Source of the DNA: Forficula auricularia
Lineage: Eukaryota; Arthropoda; Insecta; Dermaptera; Forficulidae
Assembly (NCBI GenBank): GCA_024734495.1
Contig: JALMQS010000187.1
Coordinates: forward strand, 4,612,341-4,676,340
Length of the DNA: 64,000 nt
Direction of reading: 5' to 3'
A program made the translations under genes and the position numbers. Every line of letters begins with the position of its first letter. The stretch's first letter is position 1. Positions 58,931 through 64,000 of the stretch are shown here, piece after piece. The notes under the pieces were generated by a model that saw only the letters and a list, made by a program, of their open reading frames with translations, made no database searches and was not told the origin of the DNA.

Positions 58931-59236
58931 GAACCTTGTGATTGTGAGGTAAGGATTGTAGATATGGACCATTTAATTCGCGATTGCCCAAAATATAAGG
59001 ATTCCCAACAAAAGATAAAGGATATTTTTAAACAAGAGGAGATAAACATTAATGAAAATTTAATTGAGATACTAAAAAAGAATAAAATTCAATTGAATTA
59101 CGCGCTATTTATCTTTGCGGAAGAAAATAATATAAAAATCTAGGTTGGCAGCATTGTAGATAAATAAATAGCAAAACTCGTGGCTAAATTCCCGAAAGGG
59201 TGGAGGTCAATCAAAACCTACTACTACTACTACTAC
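58931..59236 (+). mobile_element. I-type LINE C-terminal scrap with 13-bp duplication
   Basis: TATCTAATACTCG is at 58918-58930 and 59237-59249. The insert reads CDCEVRIVDMDHLIRDCPKY, a CCHC knuckle like that at 36760, then about 40 residues to a TAG at 59141, and ends in (CTA)n. Only the last part of the element was copied. Confidence 0.75.
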
Positions 59237-59504
59237 TATCTAATACTCGAGGTCACGCAGCTTCTCTATAGGTATATAAATCTAAGACTTTTAATAAAAA
59301 ATTGATACAAATAAACGTTCAAGTCACCAAAAATACCCACATAGCTGCTAGTCTAGTTAGCAATTCAATTTTTTTTTTGGCCGCATCTGATGATAGGTAA
59401 TTCTGTGTTTTCTATCTATTATTTTTAAATATTTAAATATATTTTGTTTAATAAAAAACTTTTTTATATGTTATATAATTTATAAACCATAAATAAATTA
59501 AATA

Positions 59505-59508
<4 letters not shown>

Positions 59509-59557
<49 letters not shown>

Positions 59558-59565
59558 ATAATAAA
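59509..59565. repeat. TA microsatellite
   Basis: An almost pure (TA)n run. Bases 59275-60680 otherwise contain no gene I can support. Confidence 0.8.
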
Positions 59566-60684
59566 AGTTTATTTATCATTGTGGTATTAATGTTTCTGTC
59601 ACAGATCAATTGGATCTGAAATGTATTGCTTTTAACTCAAAGCTGTCAAAAACATAACCTTACTTTTTGGATTTTGGGTTAATGACGCCATGTTTTTTTT
59701 TTAAATACAGAGTTAAATTTTAACTTCACCCTCTGGCATGGCTTTAATTTTTAACACTTTTGGCTAAATATTAACGCTTTGCAGTTAAAGTTTTTGCTTA
59801 CAGAATAGCAATTTTAGACAAGGAGGTGTTAAAATGAATTAACGCTGAATTCGTTAAAAGTTAACGTTTTTGCTTAGAGAATAGACCTGGGGGTGAGGGA
59901 ATGATGGTCCAAAATGTATACTTGGAAAAAAAAATATTGTCAATAGATTTAACACTAAATCTCATAACTTACATTTCAGTCTGGCATATTTTTAGAATAT
60001 CAATATCGCCAACTTCTAAAAACAATAAGGAGCCCCTTTTGGCAGTTTTTGGCATCACAGGAGGAAAAAAATTATGTTGTTGGTGACCCTGACTCAAAAC
60101 CAGATGGCGTGAGAATCGAGTCCCTCTATGAAGTTGACCTTGGCCAGTACTCGAGTACACAGCTCACTAACAGTATTCAGTCCAGGGTGTGTTAACTCAC
60201 AGGATTTTTTGGTAAATTCATTGGGCGCCTTAGGCCACCAGGGGCGCTATTTTGACACTCGCGCATATATGTCTTGGAATCACGTGGTGCCGTTCCATTT
60301 GACAGTTCCCTCTAGTCAACATTCACTTCATTTTTCTCTTAAATAACGAATTTTTTTCAAAGTTATTTTTTATTATTTAGTTTATAATTTTATTATCTAT
60401 TTTCTTTTATACTACTTTAATATATTATTTATCTTAGCTATTAATTTTATTATCAAAATCAATTATTAAAATTGTGAAATTTGTTTTTGCTGATATTCTC
60501 AATAGGTAGCTATATATATATAAAATTTATATTTTTATGAAATTAACTTTATATACTATACTTTATTCATTATTATTTTTCTTTTTATTGATACAGATTT
60601 AATAATAATCCAATTATGCCCTATTTTTTTGTTGCATCCTGTTTCGGTTCAAAAAAACAAGAGAATAATACTTCATCGATATTT

Positions 60685-61190
60685 ATTTTTTTACTGCAAC
60701 AGTTTCTGAAAAGATAAGTATTTCATTATCCTTTATATTAAATATAAAAATGTTTATTATTTTTAAAAATTATATGATAAAAAGAATTTGTTTTTTTAAT
60801 AATTCATTCATTTTTTTACCCATTTTTAATAATTAGTTTCCCTTTAAATGTAAAAGTTATATATTTTATTTTGATATTTATATATATATATATATTATAT
60901 ATAATTATTTAATTCTTCTAGGAACAATGTCTTAATGTCGATCTAATACATAACGGTTACCAAAATTATAGAATTCGCGAAGCACAATACACTGGCAATT
61001 TCCTCTCTTGAAGATGAATAATGAAAATTATTTAAAATTTTAAAATTCGATTTGTTATAAATAACTCCGATATATATTTTTTTTACTGCAACAGATTCTC
61101 AAAAGATAAGTATTTCATTATCCTTTTAATTAAATATAAAAAGGTTTATTATTTTTAAAATATATGATAAATAAGAATGTTTTCTTTTTT
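60685..61190 (+). repeat. Direct repeat, 392 bases apart
   Basis: TTTACTGCAACAG(T/A)TTCT followed by AAAAGATAAGTATTTCATTA occurs at 60689-60790 and 61081-61190, matching over about 105 bp. Confidence 0.6.
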
Positions 61191-61257
61191 AATGATTAAT
61201 TACACCAAAAGTATTTTAAATAGTGTTTCAATATTTTGTACTGCAACTGTAACAGAG

Positions 61258-61410
61258 ATTTTGATAAAACAGTTATTATCTCGAAAAATATAATTTTTTT
61301 CGATATTCACTTATTAGGGCTTTTTTTGTAGACCGAAATGCCATAGTTTCGCTCAATTTTTTAATCAAAATAGTTTCAGCTGTTTTTGGGATATTTCTGG
61401 AAAAAAGAAG
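61258..61410 (-). repeat. Repeat B fragment
   Basis: It shares TCGATATTCACTTATTAGGG, CCGAAATGCCATAGTTTCG and AAAATAGTTTCAGCTGTTTT with the 24095-25720 array. Confidence 0.6.
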
Positions 61411-61764
61411 ACAAGTAGGAATCAAAAGTTCTTCTACGTATTGGCTCCCTTCAGGAGGGTACGATAAAAATGTAAAAATTATCTATGCATGTATGTATGA
61501 ACAAGTCAGGAAAGTTTTTGCAACAATTGATCCAGATTTTTTTTTAGCATTCCACATTCATTTGAACAATTATATTTTACTCCCTATTATTTTAAATAAT
61601 TTTTTGGAATAATTATCGATATATTTAATGTTTCTTAATTTAAAATCTATTGGTGTTTTTTCATTTTCATTCGAGTTCAAATGAATACAATATTATCTAG
61701 ATCAAAATTATCTAAATCAAAATATATAGTTTTAGTAAAAGAAATCAAGGTATAAATATTAATG

Positions 61765-61845
61765 TGACATTGGTCTAGTGGTTAGAGCTTATGACTATAG
61801 TTCAAGAGTTCGTCGGTTCGATTCTAGGCAAGAGGGTAATTTTTT
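61765..61845 (+). ncRNA. tRNA-derived sequence, probable SINE head
   Basis: TGGTCTAGTGG (61771-61781) is an A box, GGTTCGATTCT (61815-61825) is a B box, and a T run follows at 61838. The acceptor and T stems do not pair well, so it is not a functional tRNA. Confidence 0.45.
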
Positions 61846-61869
61846 TAGAGAAATTTCTCTAAGCGTTGT

Positions 61870-62095
61870 TACAAATTAATCTAGATAAATATTATATAGT
61901 ATTATTCAAATTCCGACGTTTCGGAGACTTTTTTCTCACCTTCTTCAGGTTACTTGTAGTATTTCTTTTAAATAATTATCAAGATTTTTTCATTATTATT
62001 ATAATACGAGCAGTACCTGGTGTGCCTACGGCACGCCCGGCACCGCTCGGCCCTCCGGGCTGGTGGGCCTGGCGGGCAGCGTCTCGAGATGTGAT
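61870..62095. repeat. Penelope-type end and GC-rich hairpin repeat
   Basis: Bases 61870-62005 are the inverse of 12100-12220. Bases 62010-62095 are GC-rich (GCACGCCCGGCACCGCTCGG, GGCAGCGTCTCGAGATG), like the block at 12893. Bases 62780-62910 are the inverse of 12015-12110. The space between has no gene. Confidence 0.5.
61911..61952 (-). ncRNA. Hammerhead-like motif (CTGAAGA)
   Basis: On the minus strand: AAC, CTGAAGA, A, GGTGAG...GTCTCC, GAAACGTC, GG. The core is intact; helix II is imperfect and helix I nearly absent. Confidence 0.35.
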
Positions 62096-63299
62096 TATTA
62101 GCTGTCCGTAATTATATGTTTTGAAAAAAATATTTTTTTGAATAATGAATATTGATCAAAGAAAGATAAAAAATATCATTAAATGCTTTATAAATATTTT
62201 ATTAGAGCATGCAACCATTTCTCTCGAAATTCCTGATCGGTTGGAAACCTATTTCTTTTAATAATACATTTCAATATTTAAATTTATCTAAAAAGTGTCT
62301 CTAAATTAATTATATATAATAATTTTAAAATTAATTTATCTACTAAAATTTCAAATGAGCCGCGCAGTAATAAATTAAGAATTAATCTCATTATCCCATT
62401 AAATCATATCTCATTAAAACTTATATTATAAATTAAATATATATATTAAAATTAATTTGTCTACTAAAATTTCAAGAATTTATATGTTTCTTAAATTCAA
62501 AAAAAAAAAATAATTTTTGCGGTATTATTTCCAAAAAATTAAATTTATATTAATATATAATATATTTTAAAATTAATAAATTTGTCAACTAAAATTTCAA
62601 ATGAGACACGCCGTAAATCTAATATTCTGAGCTATATAGAGGAATATATTAATATATAGAGATATTATAATAATATAGAGAATAGAGATGTTTTATTTGA
62701 AAAATTTGACAATCTAACAACTGTCATTGAATATTAGTTGCTTTTTCTCCCACATCTTCTCTTTACAGCGCCACGGGTACTGTCTGACAAGGGCTTTTAT
62801 ATATAAGATTATAAATATATCAATAGGATAATAAAAATCTGTAAAGTTTAATTTTTACTTTGAGTTAAAATTTGTATTCTTAATTAATAATAGTCCAGCA
62901 AAATAATAATATTAGACTTGTATCATATGCATCCAAGATAACAGTTATTTATGACTTTGTATTATGCATTCATTTGATTTTTATAATCTAAATGTTGAGC
63001 TTTGTTTTCAGTACTTGATAAAGTGCGTGAAAGGTCGAAACATAGTACAAAAATTAAAATTAAAAGTTAATAAAAAAAGATTCTCCACATGGTTTTATTT
63101 TGATTTATTTAAATAAGTTGACATTTTTAGAAATCTAAATAAAGAGTTATTTTCTATATTTTTTTTCTATTTTAATTAAAAGGAAGAAAATTGAATTGAT
63201 TTTTTGAATACATTTTAAAAAATATTTTTTAATATTGTGGGGAACATACTCACCCACAATAAAATTATCTAAATAAATAAATAAGATTTCAAGAGAGCG

Positions 63300-63490
63300 C
63301 GGGAGTTCCCGTCAACACTCCAGGGCCACCAAACCGGCGGAAGCCGCGCGCATAGCATCGGTACTAGACCAGCGTCCATCCGGCCAGACATCAAAGTCTC
63401 CCATCTGGTGAATACAGTTACCCAGTTATAGGGGCTGCTTCTTTACTGGTGCACCCCTTCTTGCATTCGATTGCATTAAAAAAAATATAT
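63300..63490 (+). mobile_element. LINE 3' end, CR1/Jockey-type, copy 3
   Basis: It ends CCCCTTCTTGCATTCGATTG, CATT and an A run, the same 3' end as the minus-strand copies at 32430 and 49104. Only untranslated sequence is present. Confidence 0.65.
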
Positions 63491-63951
63491 ATATATATAA
63501 TATCTGTCTGTGCAAATTGGCTCAAGCCCTCTATTGCCTGCGGCCTTTTTAACCTGCATAACTGAAATTTGTTTCAATCTTCGAGTCTTCTGAACACTCT
63601 TCCTGATTCATCCGCAACTGATAACATTCTTGCTTTATCCATCATTTATAGGGCCCCGGGGGTTGTTCTTTTTCTTGATTATCTGGAGATGGTTTTTTAC
63701 CAGGCTGGGCTCTAGATCAGGGATAACCAACCCCCCCACCCTTCAGACAGATTCCTGCAAACCAAAATCAAAGATTTTCTTAATGATAATGAGCATTAAA
63801 AATATTAAAATAATTGTCTTCGTTAGAAATGTATTTTTTATGTTGTATTTGAAAAATAAATAATTATAGTTCGGATTATGCTTGTTTTTCGATTATCTGT
63901 TCCACTTCTCCCCACCATTAGCCCGAATCATAGGGAGTTTACTGTATATAG

Positions 63952-64000
63952 TATACCAGGGGTTGCCACTACCCCCAATTAAAAGGGAGCCGCAAATTTA
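63952..64000. mobile_element. hAT-like end at the window edge
   Basis: CAGGGGTTGCCACTACCC resembles hAT MITE ends. The rest lies outside the window. Bases 63491-63950 hold nothing recognised. Confidence 0.3.

Larger units (their letters stand above)
55625..59274 (+). mobile_element. THAP/DDE DNA transposon with nested insertions
   Basis: CTATAGAGAAGCTGCGTG at the left end (within 55625-55646) is inverted at 59253-59274. Between them lie a THAP domain piece, a linker and a DDE domain in one order and strand. Three later insertions are a LINE fragment (56010-56690), a foldback (57385-57812) and another LINE fragment (58931-59236). THAP plus DDE_4-type transposases are known in ISL2EU/Harbinger-related elements; the exact family is an inference. 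Confidence 0.65.

Noticed and set aside
60128..60346. 72-residue frame (ALGHQGRYFDTRAYMSWNH)
   Set aside because: No domain, no splice context and no homology I recognise; length is within chance expectation.
63005..63060. Another possible hammerhead (CTTGATAA ... GTCGAAAC)
   Set aside because: The core differs at several fixed positions, although the GTAC flanks can pair; too weak to count.

Overview
This window is nuclear DNA from a eukaryote, most likely an arthropod and probably an insect. It is very AT-rich, with GT-AG introns, poly(A) signals, C2H2 zinc-finger, ankyrin and F-box/LRR genes, and a dense mix of mariner, Tc1, hAT, RTE-, CR1/Jockey- and I-type elements. I cannot name the species. 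There is no prokaryotic operon structure and no CRISPR array.

Three host genes can be modelled, all on the plus strand. (1) At 997-4421 is a small coiled-coil plus ankyrin gene. Its coiled coil is built from short phase-0 exons, mostly 63 nt, or three heptads each. Broken ankyrin copies lie at 11553-12011 (+) and 17163-17413 (-). (2) At 18202-26599 and (3) at 35867-41762 are two paralogous zinc-finger genes. They share one layout: a 46-nt first exon, a C2HC-type finger exon, and a long final exon of 8 or 12 C2H2 fingers. Their introns are filled with transposons. An F-box/LRR pseudogene lies at about 52972-53428.

Most of the rest is mobile DNA, often nested. A near-complete two-ORF LINE lies at 6784-11062 with a 12-bp target duplication. 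A mariner lies at 18772-20058 and an apparently intact Tc1 at 44087-45734. A THAP/DDE DNA transposon at 55625-59274 carries three later insertions. Degenerate hAT genes lie at 27745-28440 and 50300-52980. LINE 3' fragments lie at 28713, 32430, 36560, 46890, 49104, 53441, 56010, 58931 and 63300. A pair of 273/275-bp MITEs has 8-bp target duplications. Four dispersed repeat families (called A to D in the entries) fill much of the intergenic and intronic space.

Two signals stand out. First, ten hammerhead-ribozyme-like motifs (CTGANGA, helix II, GAAAC) sit in dispersed repeats; such motifs are known from Penelope-like elements and retrozymes. Second, three foldback insertions (207-384, 38362-40318, 57385-57812) each have a 14-bp target duplication, and two of them carry these motifs in their arms. 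A caution applies to all gene models. At least eight otherwise good reading frames are broken by exactly one missing base in an A/T run, which looks more like homopolymer under-calling in the assembly than independent decay.
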